From SIG607 sp045648445 (GTDB taxonomy: Bacteria; Bacillota; Clostridia; Oscillospirales; Acutalibacteraceae), in contig JAZRNY010000011.1 in NCBI GenBank assembly GCA_045648445.1, positions 1-31,612 of the forward strand: a stretch of DNA of 31,612 nucleotides, given 5' to 3'. The stretch's first letter is position 1; each line of letters starts with the position of its first letter. The notes beneath the pieces were generated by a model. It ran no database searches. It was not told where the DNA came from and saw only the letters and a program-made list of their open reading frames with translations. A program made the position numbers and the translations under genes. Positions 30,957-31,612 of this stretch are shown here, piece by piece.

Positions 30957-31612
30957 ATGAAGATCAATATTCTAGACACCAATACGATCACCAGAAACGA
31001 TCTTGATTTCAGCTGCATCGATGCACTGGGAGATACCACATATTACAATATCCTGGATAAAGAAGAACTGATCCAGAACTGCAGAGAGGCGGATGCTCTG
31101 CTGATCAATAAGGCAGAGATGACCAGGGACGTCATACGGGAGCTACCGAATCTTAAGTATATCGGCCTGTTTGCGACAGGGTACAACAATGTAGATCTCG
31201 AAGCATGTGATGAACGGGGGATCTTGGTGGCAAATGTTCCGGGATACAGTACAGATTCTGTGGCACAGCACGCATTTGCATTTATCCTGATGCATGCCTC
31301 CAATCTAATGAAATATGATGAATCTGTGCATCGCGGAGAATGGATCCGTTCGGATTCCTTTTCCTTCTTCCCTTATCCAATTTCGGAACTTGCCGGTAAA
31401 ACCCTGGGGATCATCGGTTACGGCAACATCGGGAAAAAAGTGGCTCAGATTGGTCATGCTTTCGGTATGAGGATCCTGATCGTGAACCGCAGCGTCATCA
31501 AAACCGGCATGTTTGAACAGACTGACCTGGAAACACTTCTGAGGGAAGCGGATTATGTTACGCTCCATTGTCCGCTAAATGAGGAGTCTGCCAATCTGAT
31601 CAATGAAAAGAC
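30957..31612 (+). CDS. D-2-hydroxyacid dehydrogenase, partial at window end
   Basis: At least 218 codons are open with no stop before the window ends; family members have about 315-330 residues. The N-terminal catalytic domain has LKYIGLFATGYNNVDLEA (residues 66-83) and VANVPGYSTDSVAQHAFAFI. The NAD-binding domain starts at LAGKTLGIIGYGNIGKKVAQ, with the GYGNIG dinucleotide motif at 154-159, and continues to VTLHCPLNEES. The best guess is hydroxypyruvate/glycerate dehydrogenase or a related 2-ketoacid reductase. An AAGGA ribosome site lies before the ATG. GC content and codon choice (CTG, ATC, GAC) differ clearly from all genes to its left. Confidence 0.9.
   Translation, partial: MKINILDTNTITRNDLDFSCIDALGDTTYYNILDKEELIQNCREADALLINKAEMTRDVIRELPNLKYIGLFATGYNNVDLEACDERGILVANVPGYSTDSVAQHAFAFILMHASNLMKYDESVHRGEWIRSDSFSFFPYPISELAGKTLGIIGYGNIGKKVAQIGHAFGMRILIVNRSVIKTGMFEQTDLETLLREADYVTLHCPLNEESANLINEK

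Noticed and set aside
30755..31568. Three minus-strand frames at the right end
   Set aside because: They are shadows of the dehydrogenase gene, which has clear Rossmann and family motifs on the plus strand.

Overview
The window is AT-rich DNA with Firmicutes-type promoters (TTGACA/TATAAT with 17-bp spacers, often with an extended -10), strong AGGAGG ribosome sites and frequent ATGA-type gene overlaps. An NADH-linked [FeFe]-hydrogenase gene set, many radical-SAM/Fe-S proteins and the codon use point to a strictly anaerobic member of the Clostridia, probably a gut Oscillospirales-like organism. The lineage is an inference from gene content, not a search result.

Layout. (1) 67-4652, minus strand: an eight-gene hydrogenase-associated operon. 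In transcription order it encodes a NuoE/HydC-type subunit, a DRTGG protein, an RsbW-like ATPase, an [FeFe]-hydrogenase-like Fe-S protein with sensory-type active-site substitutions, a second DRTGG protein, a PHP phosphoesterase, a histidine-kinase-type ATPase without a phosphoacceptor domain, and a thioredoxin-like [2Fe-2S] ferredoxin. The operon leaves the window at base 1, where NuoF-like and catalytic HydA genes would be expected. A divergent promoter region (4737-4851) with a Rex-like palindrome separates it from an rRNA m5C methyltransferase gene (4879-5763, plus). (2) 5791-28103, minus strand: a run of 20 co-directional genes, most of them overlapping or separated by less than 40 bp. 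It is a complete Wzx/Wzy-type extracellular polysaccharide locus: initiating phosphoglycosyltransferase, six further glycosyltransferases, flippase, polymerase/ligase, GtrA/GtrB/GtrII-like side-branch proteins, an acetyltransferase and a ChbG-like deacetylase. Its unusual core is three consecutive membrane genes (16154-20629): a Wzz-like protein fused to a degenerate GGDEF domain, a paralogous Wzz-like protein, and a membrane metallophosphoesterase with a DnaA-N-like front end. An EAL phosphodiesterase gene lies nearer the end. trmB and a DUF4080-type radical SAM gene form the tail behind a perfect palindrome. (3) 28339-30244: a second hexapeptide acetyltransferase (plus), a P-loop kinase-like gene and an SF0329-like gene, each with its own promoter. 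(4) 30355-30743: a tRNA-Pro(CGG) gene, and downstream of it a structured unit ending in a second copy of the tRNA 3' end. (5) From about 30776 the GC content and codon use rise abruptly, with a gene remnant and a partial D-2-hydroxyacid dehydrogenase running off the window.

How it fits together. The polysaccharide operon would build a lipid-linked repeat unit, decorate it, flip and polymerise it. The Wzz/GGDEF fusion and the EAL protein suggest that cyclic-di-GMP is sensed at the chain-length-control step. The EAL domain looks catalytically intact, whereas both GGDEF domains look catalytically dead. The most interesting candidate system is therefore the 16154-20629 trio plus the EAL gene. The hydrogenase operon looks like a redox-sensing or signalling module attached to the bifurcating-hydrogenase genes.
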